Shown here one piece after another: positions 1-7,818 of a stretch of DNA of 64,000 bases. The translations under genes and the position numbers were made by a program. The DNA comes from Geobacteraceae bacterium (lineage in GTDB: Bacteria; Desulfobacterota; Desulfuromonadia; Geobacterales; Geobacteraceae): contig WSYB01000018.1 of the NCBI GenBank assembly GCA_009773645.1, positions 117,452-181,451 on the forward strand, written 5' to 3'. Numbering within the stretch: the stretch's first letter is position 1; the number at the start of each line of letters is the position of its first letter. The notes below the pieces were generated by a model. It made no database searches and was not told the origin of the DNA. It was given only the letters and a program-made list of their open reading frames with translations.

Positions 1-127
1 CCCCCCCTTCTCCCGCTCAACCCCGCCCATCAACCATCTTCACCGGAGTGATTGCCTCGTTTGCCCGCATATTTTTCGTTACAGGGAATGGATGAACTTC
101 AGGCGGAACGGAATTGTAAGCCCTTTA

Positions 128-484
128 TCATCGAAAATGCTTTGCATTGCCGCTAAGAAGGACTCGATCAGTGACCAGGGCTGACGCTGCAATCAGGGCG
201 TCGGCAATCAGGAGACCATGACTCAGCCGGTAGGTTTTCAGCAACGTTATCGAGGTGGTGGTGATTTCCGGTGTAAGTGGAACGACGACAAATCTCTCCA
301 GGAGTTTCGCGAGGTTTCGCAATTCCGACTTGTTGCGGCAACCGACGATCAGCTCCATTTCGGTCACGGCACTGACATGGACTCGTTCAACGGTCATTAT
401 GTCGCTAAGTTGGGCTATTGCGGCGGCATCTCCGCGCCCGACATTTACCAGGATGTCGGTATCCAGCAGGAAATTGTCATTCAT
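128..484 (-). CDS. VapC-type PIN-domain toxin, 3' end frameshifted
   Basis: A PIN-domain ribonuclease toxin of about 118 residues. The N-terminus MNDNFLLDTDILVN has the first acidic residue of the PIN site; the central SAVTEMELIVG and the late HGLLIADALIAASAL segments carry the other conserved acids. The ATG at 484 is chosen because it overlaps the upstream antitoxin gene by 8 bp, as usual for vapBC. The protein stops at NAKHFR, where relatives continue with a segment like MIKGL; that segment lies just downstream in another frame, so one base appears lost near 130. Toxin activity after the loss of about 10 terminal residues is uncertain. Confidence 0.75.
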   Translation of the reverse strand: MNDNFLLDTDILVNVGRGDAAAIAQLSDIMTVERVHVSAVTEMELIVGCRNKSELRNLAKLLERFVVVPLTPEITTTSITLLKTYRLSHGLLIADALIAASALVTDRVLLSGNAKHFR

Positions 485-734
485 GCCTGCTCCAGACAGA
501 TGCCCTTTGCTCCCGAACCCAACCGGCGGCATCTTTCATATCTGTTCTGTCTTTCCACATTCCTACGAATCCGACATCGGCAAGCTCCTGGGGAGGGATT
601 GCAGCAGCGGCTCTTTGCCCGGTTTTGGAAGGGCGATACTTTTTCTTGAGGAACTGATAAAAATCGGTCAGTTCCTGCCTGGCCTGCTCGGGAAGGGTTG
701 AGAGATCAAGAATGGTAGGGTTTGCCGTTTTCAT
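477..734 (-). CDS. Antitoxin of the upstream PIN pair (DUF2281-like)
   Basis: A small 85-residue protein encoded directly ahead of the PIN toxin and overlapping it. The N-terminal part (ILDLSTLPEQARQELTDFYQ, then a Lys-rich stretch) resembles short DUF2281-type antitoxins, which are mostly helical with a disordered toxin-binding tail. No DNA-binding motif is obvious. A diverged copy of the same N-terminal coding segment lies at 2459-2508, so this antitoxin family was once present twice in the region. The role as antitoxin rests on gene order and size. Confidence 0.65.
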   Translation of the reverse strand: MKTANPTILDLSTLPEQARQELTDFYQFLKKKYRPSKTGQRAAAAIPPQELADVGFVGMWKDRTDMKDAAGWVREQRASVWSRHE

Positions 735-859
735 GCCACACCTCGCAACTGCACGAATAAACAGAAATATTGTTACTCTAGCTCACATGTGTCGTTAAAG
801 CAATGCCGGATTTGACCTCTTTTCTCCAGGGAGTTCACTATCCAATCAACCGCCCGCCT

Positions 860-995
860 TCGCCCGCTCACCCGCGCTCCCCCCTTCGCCGGAGAGACCC
901 CCAAAAAACCGGTTCTGAAGCCTCGCGGCGATCACCGGCTGGCGCAGCATCCCACGTTCTCCCTGGACTTCGAGAACCAGCTCGACGTCATACAT
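860..995 (-). pseudogene. Remnant of a HepT-like (DUF86/HEPN) toxin gene
   Basis: Directly overlapping the end of the MNT antitoxin gene is an ATG opening MYDVELVLE, the typical start of HEPN (DUF86, HepT) toxins partnered with MNT proteins. After about ten codons the reading no longer resembles the family and runs into GC-rich low-complexity sequence, so only the first few percent of the gene seems to survive. The call rests on this short match and on the position. Confidence 0.4.
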
Positions 996-1281
996 AGACG
1001 GCCTCCTGGTCAATGCGACGTTTAAGAAATGCGTTCATCCGCTCCCGGTAATGGACGATGTCCACGTGCTCATGCAGCGCCTCTTCCAGCTCCTCCTTGA
1101 CATGCACGAGAATAAACAGGTTGGGTTCCCGCATTTTCACAACCACATCCACGTCGCTCGCCTCTCTCGCCTCACCACGGGCCACCGAGCCGAAAATTCC
1201 GAGAGCGGTGATGCCGTAGCGCTCCGAGAATTCGTCCTTTAAGCTGCACAGCACCTCTAATGCCTGGTCTTTGCCTATCAT
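988..1281 (-). CDS. MNT-type minimal nucleotidyltransferase antitoxin (MntA-like)
   Basis: A 97-residue minimal nucleotidyltransferase. The motif GIFGSVARGEAREASDVDVV gives the GSxxRGE...DxD metal site of the family. In MntA/HepT modules this enzyme neutralises the HEPN toxin by AMPylation. The ATG at 1281 is preceded by GGAGG at good spacing, so the longer in-frame extension to 1344 was not used. Its partner toxin downstream is reduced to a remnant, so this antitoxin is probably orphaned. Family assignment is firm; present function is inferred. Confidence 0.8.
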   Translation of the reverse strand: MIGKDQALEVLCSLKDEFSERYGITALGIFGSVARGEAREASDVDVVVKMREPNLFILVHVKEELEEALHEHVDIVHYRERMNAFLKRRIDQEAVYV

Positions 1282-1365
1282 CTCTTTGCCTCCGTACCTT
1301 TCATTATCGGTACCGCATCCCGCCTCATCCCTGCAACTTCCCACTAAGATCGGCCTTTCCCCACC

Positions 1366-1640
1366 CTAACGCCTACCTCTGTCCGTCGATTCGACAAGAT
1401 TTTCCTTCATCATTGCAATGAACGTGGCCGGATCGACGATCCTGATTCCCTGAAACGACTTCAGGTCCTTGAGGTGATGGTCACCAGAGACGATGTAATC
1501 GGCGTTTCCTTCAAGCGCACAGACAAGATATTTGGTGTCATCGGCGTCTGCTGACAAGGGATCGAGAGGGAGCGTGCCGGGGGTGATGATGGCGACAGCC
1601 CTGAGCCTTTCGAATTGGCCAGGTACTCCACCGGCCTGTT
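1366..1640 (-). pseudogene. Decayed PIN-domain toxin gene (frameshifted, 5' truncated)
   Basis: The open part at 1366-1557 encodes the C-terminal half of a PIN toxin (SADADDTKYL, DYIVSGDHHLKDLKSF, GIRIVDPATF), very like the intact toxin at 2467-2931. Upstream, RAVAIITPGTLPLDPL continues in frame, and NRPVEYLAN continues in another frame near 1625, so there is at least one frameshift. The 5' half is gone and the homology stops at the repeat array at 1642-1710, suggesting that the repeat or its mobilisation removed it. Confidence 0.7.
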
Positions 1641-1641
1641 G

Positions 1642-1710
1642 AAAAAAAACCGGCGGGGGTCTGACCTAAAAAAACCGGCGGGGGTCAAAAAACCGGCGGG
1701 GGTCTGACCT
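1642..1710. repeat. Three direct copies of a GGTCAGACCCCCGCCGG-type repeat
   Basis: Three copies of the unit AAAACCGGCGGGGGTC, two followed by TGACC, lie in direct order with A-rich joints. Read on the minus strand the unit is GGTCAGACCCCCGCCGG followed by Ts. They sit at the break point of the truncated PIN gene. From memory, GGTCAGACC-type repeats in this group often accompany REP-associated Y1 transposases; no transposase gene is present here. Confidence 0.75.
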
Positions 1711-1759
1711 TGAATTTGGATTTTCCCGACAATTGATCCCAATCAGGTGATTCCTTGGG

Positions 1760-2161
1760 CTACGTTTCCCAATCCTCGATCTTCAAGCCATCCACTCGCG
1801 AAAACTCTCTTGAGTTGTGTGTCACCACAACCGCCCCGTGTACTGCCGCAATGGACGCGATCATCAAGTCGTTTGGTCCTATTGGCGTTCCCTGCCGGGA
1901 AAGTGTCGCGCGTATTTCGCCATATTTTCTTGCTGCATCATCGTCAAAGGGGAGTGACTCGAAGTTGGCAAACAGATCCTCCATAAGCGCCAGGTTTTCC
2001 TCAGACCGGCTGCTCTTCAAGGCTCCATAGTACAATTCGGCCTTTACAACCGAACAGAATCGCATTGTTACAGGATCTACAGTCAGAAAATGTTCTTTAA
2101 CCCGGTTCTCGCCAGGGTTCAGGAAACGAATCCATGCATTCGTGTCAGGGAGAAAGATCAT
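1760..2161 (-). CDS. vapC: VapC-type PIN-domain toxin
   Basis: A complete 133-residue PIN toxin. MIFLPDTNAWIRFLN gives the N-terminal acidic residue, VKAELYYG the second conserved acid, and GPNDLMIASIA with THNSREFSRVDGLKIEDW the C-terminal acidic motif and typical VapC ending. The start overlaps the stop of the upstream antitoxin gene by 4 bp, indicating translational coupling. VapC toxins cleave tRNA or rRNA; the target here cannot be read from sequence. Confidence 0.9.
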   Translation of the reverse strand: MIFLPDTNAWIRFLNPGENRVKEHFLTVDPVTMRFCSVVKAELYYGALKSSRSEENLALMEDLFANFESLPFDDDAARKYGEIRATLSRQGTPIGPNDLMIASIAAVHGAVVVTHNSREFSRVDGLKIEDWET

Positions 2162-2391
2162 TTGAATTCCTCACGGGTTTCATATTCCCCCTGTTCTTCC
2201 CGCACTACCGGCTCCCCGACCCATGCACCGGCAAAACGCGCAAGCTTTGAAGCGGTTGCCTTGACAGCGCGGGGGGGCGGGGCCTCCTCATCGAGAGGGA
2301 GCAGGATGACCTCTACCCGGCGATGCTGCAATTCCTTCGGCATTTTTAATACATCCGGCAACTGTTTATACACTTTTCGTATGGCTTCCAT
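2158..2391 (-). CDS. VapB-type antitoxin partner
   Basis: A 77-residue protein just upstream of, and overlapping, the VapC gene. It opens MEAIRKVYKQLPDVLKMPKE and has a charged, probably disordered C-terminus (VREEQGEYETREEFK) of the kind that wraps toxins. The family is not one with a clear DNA-binding fold by eye; the antitoxin role comes from gene order, the 4-bp overlap and the size. Confidence 0.7.
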   Translation of the reverse strand: MEAIRKVYKQLPDVLKMPKELQHRRVEVILLPLDEEAPPPRAVKATASKLARFAGAWVGEPVVREEQGEYETREEFK

Positions 2392-2458
2392 TGTCTTTGC
2401 TCCTTTCCAACCGGAAGAAAAACCGGGGCAACTTCATTTCCAGTCCCACATACTCGTT

Positions 2459-2508
2459 GATAAAAATCAGTCAGTTCCTGCCCGGCCTGCTCGGGAAGGG
2501 TTGAGAGA
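2459..2508 (-). pseudogene. Fragment of a DUF2281-like antitoxin gene
   Basis: In one minus-strand frame these bases read LSTLPEQAGQELTDFYQ, matching the start of the antitoxin at 477-734 with one change, and the DNA is nearly identical to 665-707. Only this fragment remains, overlapping the 3' end of the PIN gene in a different frame. Confidence 0.75.
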
Positions 2509-2931
2509 GTTTTCCTCCATCACCGCAAGAAACGCGGCGGGATCGACGATTCTGATCCCCCGGAATGACTTCAACTCCTTGAGGTGATGGTCACCGGAAA
2601 TGATAAAATCAGCTTTCCCCTCCACCGCACAGGCAAGGTACTTGGTATTGTCGGGGTCTGACGAAAGGGGATCGAGTGTTACCGCGCCGGGAGTGACGAT
2701 TGCTACAGACCTGAGTTTTTGGACAAAATCGGCCAGGTATTCTTCCGACCTGTTGAGACGTTTCCGGATCTTCGGGTAGGTGAGGACGCGCAGGATTTCG
2801 TCGCAAATCGCCTCGGATACGAGAAGCACAACGTTCTCCTCCCGGACAAGCTGCATGATAGCATGGGGATTTGAGCCTGGTTTCAGCAGGGCGCTAACGA
2901 ACTGATTGGCGTCGAGGACGATCCGTACCAT
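2467..2931 (-). CDS. PIN-domain toxin (TIGR00305-like), C-terminus altered
   Basis: A 154-residue PIN protein of the 'putative toxin component, PIN family' group: MVRIVLDANQFVSALL at the start, SEAICDEILRVL in the middle, then DPDNTKYLACAVEGKADFI and SGDHHLKELKSF, with the acids of the PIN site. It follows a Phd-type antitoxin gene by 3 bp. The last residues (NSLNPSRAGRAGTD) are not native: the same bases in another frame encode a piece of a DUF2281-like antitoxin, so the gene has run into a remnant and reads it out of frame. Activity may persist because the PIN core is complete. Confidence 0.85.
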   Translation of the reverse strand: MVRIVLDANQFVSALLKPGSNPHAIMQLVREENVVLLVSEAICDEILRVLTYPKIRKRLNRSEEYLADFVQKLRSVAIVTPGAVTLDPLSSDPDNTKYLACAVEGKADFIISGDHHLKELKSFRGIRIVDPAAFLAVMEENSLNPSRAGRAGTD

Positions 2932-2934
2932 CAG

Positions 2935-3201
2935 CTAGCGCCTGGCTGCTTTGACCGCTTCCTTGATATCCCGGTCGATACTTTCCTCGTCGCCTCCCGC
3001 TGCTCCTGTCTGCAATGCTTCGTACATGCGGAAAAACTCGTCCCGCTCCCTTTTCATGCTCAGGTACTTTTCAATGGGGATGATCGCAACCAGGGGCTTG
3101 CCGGCTCGCTCCACGATGTACTCGTCGGACTTCAGGGCCACCTCGTTCATCACCTCGCCAAGGTTCTGGCGGACCTTTATGGCCGATACCTTTTTCAGCA
3201 T
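2935..3201 (-). CDS. Phd/YefM-family antitoxin
   Basis: An 88-residue Phd/YefM-type antitoxin: AIKVRQNLGEVMNEV with DEYIVERAGKPLVAIIPIEKY is the family's DNA-binding and dimer core (residues 6-50), followed by a charged tail that binds the toxin. It lies 3 bp ahead of the PIN toxin gene and probably represses their shared promoter; a palindromic stretch lies just upstream at 3222-3245. Phd paired with a PIN toxin is a common arrangement. Confidence 0.88.
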   Translation of the reverse strand: MLKKVSAIKVRQNLGEVMNEVALKSDEYIVERAGKPLVAIIPIEKYLSMKRERDEFFRMYEALQTGAAGGDEESIDRDIKEAVKAARR

Positions 3202-3221
3202 TTCTTTACCTCTTGACTGTT

Positions 3222-3245
3222 ATTATAACCATTATGGTCATTATA
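3222..3245. promoter_or_regulatory. Palindromic operator candidate for the Phd/PIN pair
   Basis: The stretch contains the perfect palindrome ACCATTATGGT (3228-3238) flanked by AT-rich inverted halves, 20-30 bp ahead of the antitoxin gene. Phd-type antitoxins repress through such palindromes. The same core occurs at 45877-45891 inside a longer palindrome. Confidence 0.4.
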
Positions 3246-3294
3246 GTTGATATGGCTGTTTCGTCAAGGGGCAATCGCGCAGCCAGCAATATGC

Positions 3295-3546
3295 TTACCC
3301 TTCTCCATCCACGGCCGTCAGCGCCCAGATCTGGCTGGCGGTATTGTAGAAAAGCTCGTAGAGATCGGCCCCGTCGGTTACGGCGAAGTGGAAGATGGTT
3401 GCATCTCCCTGCCGCTCCTGCCAGGTGTAGGTAACCTCCGTGACCGTGTGTTTGCGCCCTTGCCGGTCGAACCAGACCGGCCGGATTTTATTGCCGGGGC
3501 CGAAGATGGCGGCGACCCGTATCTGTCCCTTTACACGGTGAATCAT
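3295..3546 (-). CDS. Hypothetical protein downstream of lexA
   Basis: An 83-residue protein (from MIHRVKGQIRVAAIFGPGN) with no family that I recognise. It is soluble, rich in aromatic residues (TYTWQERQGDATIFHF, LYELFYNTASQIWAL) and looks like a small beta-rich fold. It lies just downstream of lexA on the same strand, with a 7-bp repeat array between, so it may be co-transcribed. The ATG at 3546 is preferred over an upstream GTG inside the repeat. Confidence 0.6.
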   Translation of the reverse strand: MIHRVKGQIRVAAIFGPGNKIRPVWFDRQGRKHTVTEVTYTWQERQGDATIFHFAVTDGADLYELFYNTASQIWALTAVDGEG

Positions 3547-3557
3547 GGTGCCCCAGT

Positions 3558-3578
3558 CATTCACTCTTCACTCTTCAC
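3558..3578. repeat. 7-bp periodic array (CATTCAC, TCTTCAC)
   Basis: Three heptamers (CATTCAC, TCTTCAC, TCTTCAC) fill the gap between lexA and the next gene. It belongs with the other exact 7-bp arrays in this window. Confidence 0.7.
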
Positions 3579-3582
3579 TAAG

Positions 3583-4188
3583 TTATTCCAGGGAGCGGTA
3601 GATCCCCACCACCTTCCCCACGATGACCACCTCGTCATCCCCTTGTCGGATGATGATCGGTTCCATGTTGGGGTTTTCGGGTTGAAGGCGGATGTGGCCC
3701 CTTTCCCGGTAGAACCGTTTCAGGGTGGCCTCCCCCCCCGTCATGGCAACGACGATATCCCGGTTTTCCGCGGTGGCCTGGGGGCGTATGAGGGCCAGGT
3801 CTCCGTTCAGGATGGAGGCGTTGATCATGGAGTCCCCCCTGACCCGCAGGAAGAAGGAGCCGCCGCCCCTGATCACGGAACGGTCAACGGCGAAATATCC
3901 CTCGATATCCTCCACGGCAAGCTGCGGCGCGCCGGCCCGTACCACTCCCACGATGGGGAGCGATGCCACCGCTGCTGCGCCGACCACCGCTATTCCCCGG
4001 GAACTGCCGGAGTGCTTGCGGATGAATCCCTTCCGCTCCAGGGCGTGCAGGTGCTTCATCACCCCCATGGTGCCGCTGATCTTGAGGTGTCCGGCGATTT
4101 CCCGCAGGGTTGGGGGGTAGCCGCGGCTCTCCAGGTGGGAGGTGATGAAATCGAGGACTTTCTGCTGGCGTGGGGTAAGTTTTTCCAT
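3583..4188 (-). CDS. lexA: LexA repressor
   Basis: SOS repressor and self-cleaving protease of 201 residues, the usual length. Residues 1-65 form the winged helix DNA-binding domain (LTPRQQKVLDFI, YPPTLREIAGHL). The cleavage bond is Ala85-Gly86; the catalytic dyad is Ser120 (RVRGDSM) and Lys157 (EATLKRFY). A consensus Geobacter-type LexA site lies 15 bp upstream of the start codon, so it should autoregulate. The hypothetical gene downstream may share the transcript. Confidence 0.97.
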   Translation of the reverse strand: MEKLTPRQQKVLDFITSHLESRGYPPTLREIAGHLKISGTMGVMKHLHALERKGFIRKHSGSSRGIAVVGAAAVASLPIVGVVRAGAPQLAVEDIEGYFAVDRSVIRGGGSFFLRVRGDSMINASILNGDLALIRPQATAENRDIVVAMTGGEATLKRFYRERGHIRLQPENPNMEPIIIRQGDDEVVIVGKVVGIYRSLE

Positions 4189-4202
4189 GGTTCCTCTGTA
4201 CG

Positions 4203-4220
4203 GGTTGTCAAATGATAACC
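4203..4220. promoter_or_regulatory. LexA operator (SOS box, Geobacter type)
   Basis: The 18-bp site GGTTGTCAAATGATAACC fits the motif GGTT-N2-C-N4-G-N3-ACC described for Geobacter LexA at every fixed position. It sits 15-32 bp ahead of the lexA start codon, consistent with autorepression. Confidence 0.9.
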
Positions 4221-4386
4221 AAATGTAGCACCGTGGATGGTGCTTGTCAAGGGGGGGGATGGTGCGACAGGGCCGCCGGGATCAAAAACAGGCGCCTCGG
4301 GAACGAAGAAATAGTTGACAACCGCGCCATCTAATGGAAAATTGGAAATGACCCATCCGGGGATTTTGTTGCAATGGAGGAATTGA

Positions 4387-5694
4387 TTGATATCCATATG
4401 GGAGGAAGTATCGTTAATTTTGGTGCTCATTCTGGCCAACGGCTTTTTTGCCGGCGCCGAACTGGCGATCATCTCCGCCAGAAAGAGCAGAATCGCCCAA
4501 CTGGTAGCCGCGGGTAACCGGAAGGCAAAGGTTGTGGAGAGGTTGCAGGACGACCCGCACCGCTTTCTGGCTACGGTCCAGATCGGGGTAACGGTGGTCG
4601 GCTCCATGGCGGCGGCTGTCGGGGGCGCCACGTCGGTGAAGTATCTGCAACCTCTATTGCAAGCGGCTCCCGTCGAGTTCATAAGAACCGCCGCGGCTCC
4701 CCTCTCGTTGGCGATTGTAGTCGTCCTTATCTCATACCTTTCGCTCATTCTGGGGGAACTGGTTCCCAAGGCTCTCGCCCTGCATTACGCCGACAGGATG
4801 GCCCTTCAGGTGGCAAAGCCTATCGACTTCCTGGCCCGTGTGGGGGCGGTGGCGGTAGCCTTTCTCACCTTGTCGAGCAAGACCGTTCTTGCCATGCTCG
4901 GGGTGAAGGGGGAGGAGAAGGAAGCGTTCATCACCAAGGAAGAGATCCAGCACATCGTTGCAGAAGGGCGCGAAACCGGGGTCTTCACAGCCACCGAACA
5001 GGAATATATCCGGAATATTTTTGATTTTACCCATACCTACGTCCGGGAGGTGATGGTGCCTCGCACCCGAATGGTCTCCTTCGACCTGGACCTTCCCCGG
5101 GAAGAGATGCTCCAAAACGTCCTGGACAACATGTACTCCCGCTATCCGGTTTACCGGGGGTCCAGTGAGAATATCGTCGGGTTCATACACAGCAAGGACC
5201 TGCTGGGAAAGATGGTGACCGACCCCGCTTTCGATATCAACAGCATAGTGCGTCCCCCCTTCTATGTGCCGGAGGGGAAGAGGGTCAACGATCTTTTGAA
5301 GGAGATGCAGCGCAAGAGAATCCACATGGCGCTGGTGGTTGACGAGTACGGGGGGTTGAGCGGTCTGGTAACCACCGAGGACCTGCTGGAGGAACTGGTG
5401 GGGGAGATCGAGGACGAACACGACATCGGCGAGCCCCGCCGCGTGCAGCGCCTTGCCGACGGAAGTCTGATCGTGGATGCCCTGATCTCCATCAACGACC
5501 TGGAGGATCTGCTCGGCATAAAGCTGGCGGAGGATATCCCCTACGACACCCTGGCGGGGCTGATTCTGGACCAGTTGGGGAGGTTTCCGGAAAAAGGGGA
5601 GCGGCTGGAGTGGAAAGACTTCATCTTCACCTGTGAAGAGGTGACGAAGACCGCCATCGTCAAGGTCAGGATCTCGGGCGCTCCCAAGGAGTGA
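4387..5694 (+). CDS. CNNM/CorC-type (HlyC/TlyC) CBS-domain membrane protein
   Basis: A 435-residue membrane protein. The order is a DUF21 transmembrane domain (about 1-190, opening with [20 protein letters not shown]), a CBS pair (about 205-335, with [11 protein letters not shown] and the late motif [16 protein letters not shown]), and a C-terminal CorC_HlyC domain (about 350-430). This family (CNNM, YrkA, TlyC) is linked to Mg2+ and Co2+ export or homeostasis. The start is TTG at 4387, placed 6 bp after GGAGG. It probably leads an operon with the following AI-2E-family gene. Confidence 0.9.
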   Translation: MISIWEEVSLILVLILANGFFAGAELAIISARKSRIAQLVAAGNRKAKVVERLQDDPHRFLATVQIGVTVVGSMAAAVGGATSVKYLQPLLQAAPVEFIRTAAAPLSLAIVVVLISYLSLILGELVPKALALHYADRMALQVAKPIDFLARVGAVAVAFLTLSSKTVLAMLGVKGEEKEAFITKEEIQHIVAEGRETGVFTATEQEYIRNIFDFTHTYVREVMVPRTRMVSFDLDLPREEMLQNVLDNMYSRYPVYRGSSENIVGFIHSKDLLGKMVTDPAFDINSIVRPPFYVPEGKRVNDLLKEMQRKRIHMALVVDEYGGLSGLVTTEDLLEELVGEIEDEHDIGEPRRVQRLADGSLIVDALISINDLEDLLGIKLAEDIPYDTLAGLILDQLGRFPEKGERLEWKDFIFTCEEVTKTAIVKVRISGAPKE

Positions 5695-5737
5695 GTAGGG
5701 CGGTTACGCGTAACGCGTTTTCCGGACAGGAGGGTAT

Positions 5738-6829
5738 GTGGATCGGAAAGTTTTTTTCGCCCTCATGGCGTTTTCCTTTGTGCTCTTTGTTCTCTATCTC
5801 GTCTATACGATTCTTGCCCCGTTTTTCGAGCCCATCGGCTGGGCGGCTGTGATCGGGGTTCTCACCTTTCCCCTCTACAAGAGGCTGCACAAGCGCTTTC
5901 ATGGCCGTGACCTTCTGGCGAGCGGCATCATGACCCCTATGGTTGTTTTGACGATGATCCTCCCCGTCGTAGGTCTGGCATTCTCCCTAGTCCAGGAAGC
6001 GACAGCGGCATACCGGTACCTGGAGGAGGCGGCCGCCGGCGGCGGCGACGCTTTTCTGGAAAATCTCCGTCATCACCCCTTCATCGCGCCCTGGGTGGAA
6101 CGTCTGGGGCCGTTCATCGAGCCGCTCGGGATAGACTTGCAGGGGACCTTGATCCCGGCCCTGAAAAAATTCGCCTCCATGGTGCTCGAATATGCAACGG
6201 GCATAGTCAGGAACTTTTTCGTCTTCGCCATCAAGCTTCTCCTCATGCTGATCACCCTCTTTTTCGTCTACCGTGACGGTGAGCGCATCCTGCGGCAGTT
6301 CTGGTCGGTGATCCCCTTGAGCGAAGCCCACAAGACCCACCTCGCCGGCACTGTACAACGGGTGATTTCGGCGGTCATTTTCGGGATTTTCATGACGTGC
6401 CTCGTGCAGGGAGTTTTAGGAGGGATAGGCTTCTGGGTTGCCGGCCTTCACTCGCCGGTCCTGTTCGGGGCGCTCATGGCCATCTGTGCGCTCATTCCGG
6501 TCGTGGGAACCGCCCTCGTCTGGCTTCCCGGAGCGGTCTACCTGTTGCTGCAGGGGGAGGTCCTCAAGGGGGTGGGGCTCATCGTCTGGGGGGTTGTCGC
6601 GGTGGGTTCCATCGACAACGTGATCCGCCCGATTTTCATCAGCGGCAGGTCAAAAATACCGGTCATCATCATCGCCCTGGGGGTTCTCGGAGGGGTGGTC
6701 TCCTTCGGCCTCCTCGGTGTCGTGATGGGGCCGATGGTCCTGGCGCTGTTCATCGCCCTCTTCGATCTTTACCGGGAAGAGATGTTTCCAGGGAGCGGCA
6801 TGGAACCGGAAACTGCAAGAGAGGAGTGA
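5738..6829 (+). CDS. AI-2E family transporter (YdiK/PerM type)
   Basis: A 363-residue inner-membrane protein with about eight hydrophobic segments, including a double segment at the N-terminus (FFALMAFSFVLFVLYLVY and the following helix) and a C-terminal block with the family signature around DNVIRPIFISGRSKIPV. Members are assigned as autoinducer-2 or general small-molecule and ion exporters; the substrate is unknown here. The start is GTG at 5738 after AGGAGGG. It ends 7 bp from a convergent terC gene. Confidence 0.88.
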   Translation: MDRKVFFALMAFSFVLFVLYLVYTILAPFFEPIGWAAVIGVLTFPLYKRLHKRFHGRDLLASGIMTPMVVLTMILPVVGLAFSLVQEATAAYRYLEEAAAGGGDAFLENLRHHPFIAPWVERLGPFIEPLGIDLQGTLIPALKKFASMVLEYATGIVRNFFVFAIKLLLMLITLFFVYRDGERILRQFWSVIPLSEAHKTHLAGTVQRVISAVIFGIFMTCLVQGVLGGIGFWVAGLHSPVLFGALMAICALIPVVGTALVWLPGAVYLLLQGEVLKGVGLIVWGVVAVGSIDNVIRPIFISGRSKIPVIIIALGVLGGVVSFGLLGVVMGPMVLALFIALFDLYREEMFPGSGMEPETAREE

Positions 6830-6836
6830 GGCATGT

Positions 6837-7772
6837 TCAGGGGGTGTGCCCGTGTTTTTCCCTTCTTGGTGCGATGGTGACCGACGTGACGACCGATATG
6901 GCCAGGACCCCGATGATGACACCGAGGGAGAAGTAGATGGGGATGTGGTATACGTCGGTCAGGAGCATTTTCGCGCCGACGTAGGCGAGGATGAATGATA
7001 CCCCCAGCTTCAGGTAGACGAACATCTCCATGACGTTGGCCAACAGGTAGTAGAGGGACCGTAAGCCCATGATGGCGAAGACGTTGGACGTATAGACGAT
7101 AAACGGGTCTCTGGTTACGGCCAGCACCGCCGGAATGGAGTCCACGGCGAAGATGACGTCGGAGGACTCCACCACCAGCAGGGTGAGGAAGAGGGGGGTG
7201 GCCGCAAGGATTCCCCCCTTTTTGATGAAAAACCTGTCGTCCCGCACCCTTTTGGTGATGGGGACAAACCGCCGGACCACTCTCACCAGCAGGTTCTTCT
7301 CCGGCTCGATCTTTTCCTCCCCGCCGAACGCCATCTTGAAACCGGTGATGATGAGTATCCCGCCGAACACGTAGATCATCCAGTGGAACCTTTCGATCAG
7401 TTCTATCCCCACCAGTATGAAGACCGCCCGCATCACCAGGGCGCCGATGATCCCCCATTTGAGGATCTTCGGTTGATGGGCCTTGGAGATGTGGAAGTAG
7501 GAGAAGATCATGATGAAGACGAAGAGGTTGTCCACCGAGAGAGATTCCTCGATGAGGTAACCGGTAAAGAACTCCAGGGCCTTGGTCGGCCCCATGGAGA
7601 AATAGATCCAGACGTTGAAGGCGAGTGCCAGCGACACCCAGACCAGTGTCCAGGCGAGCGCCTCGCGGAAGCTGATCGCGTGGCTCTTCCTGTTGAAGAC
7701 CCCCAGGTCGAGGACGAACATTACGGCGATGACAACGCTGAAGCCGAGCCACATCATGGTTTGAGCGGACAT
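6837..7772 (-). CDS. TerC family integral membrane protein
   Basis: A 311-residue TerC/Alx-type protein with about nine membrane helices. Acidic residues inside helices (VLDLGVFN, LSVDNLFVF, VFAVDSIPAVLAVTRDPF) form the metal-binding pattern of the family, which exports Mn2+ in E. coli Alx and in Bacillus. It lies downstream of the UPF0182 gene on the same strand and may belong to the manganese-responsive transcript that starts near 12608. Confidence 0.92.
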   Translation of the reverse strand: MSAQTMMWLGFSVVIAVMFVLDLGVFNRKSHAISFREALAWTLVWVSLALAFNVWIYFSMGPTKALEFFTGYLIEESLSVDNLFVFIMIFSYFHISKAHQPKILKWGIIGALVMRAVFILVGIELIERFHWMIYVFGGILIITGFKMAFGGEEKIEPEKNLLVRVVRRFVPITKRVRDDRFFIKKGGILAATPLFLTLLVVESSDVIFAVDSIPAVLAVTRDPFIVYTSNVFAIMGLRSLYYLLANVMEMFVYLKLGVSFILAYVGAKMLLTDVYHIPIYFSLGVIIGVLAISVVTSVTIAPRREKHGHTP

Positions 7773-7818
7773 CAGTTACTCCGTGTGGGTAGATTGAATT
7801 GAGATTAGTTTGTAAATA

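Noticed and set aside
3247-4215. Long plus-strand open frame (322 codons) across lexA
   Set aside because: It is antisense to lexA and the next gene, with no recognisable domain; GC-rich coding strands give such shadows.
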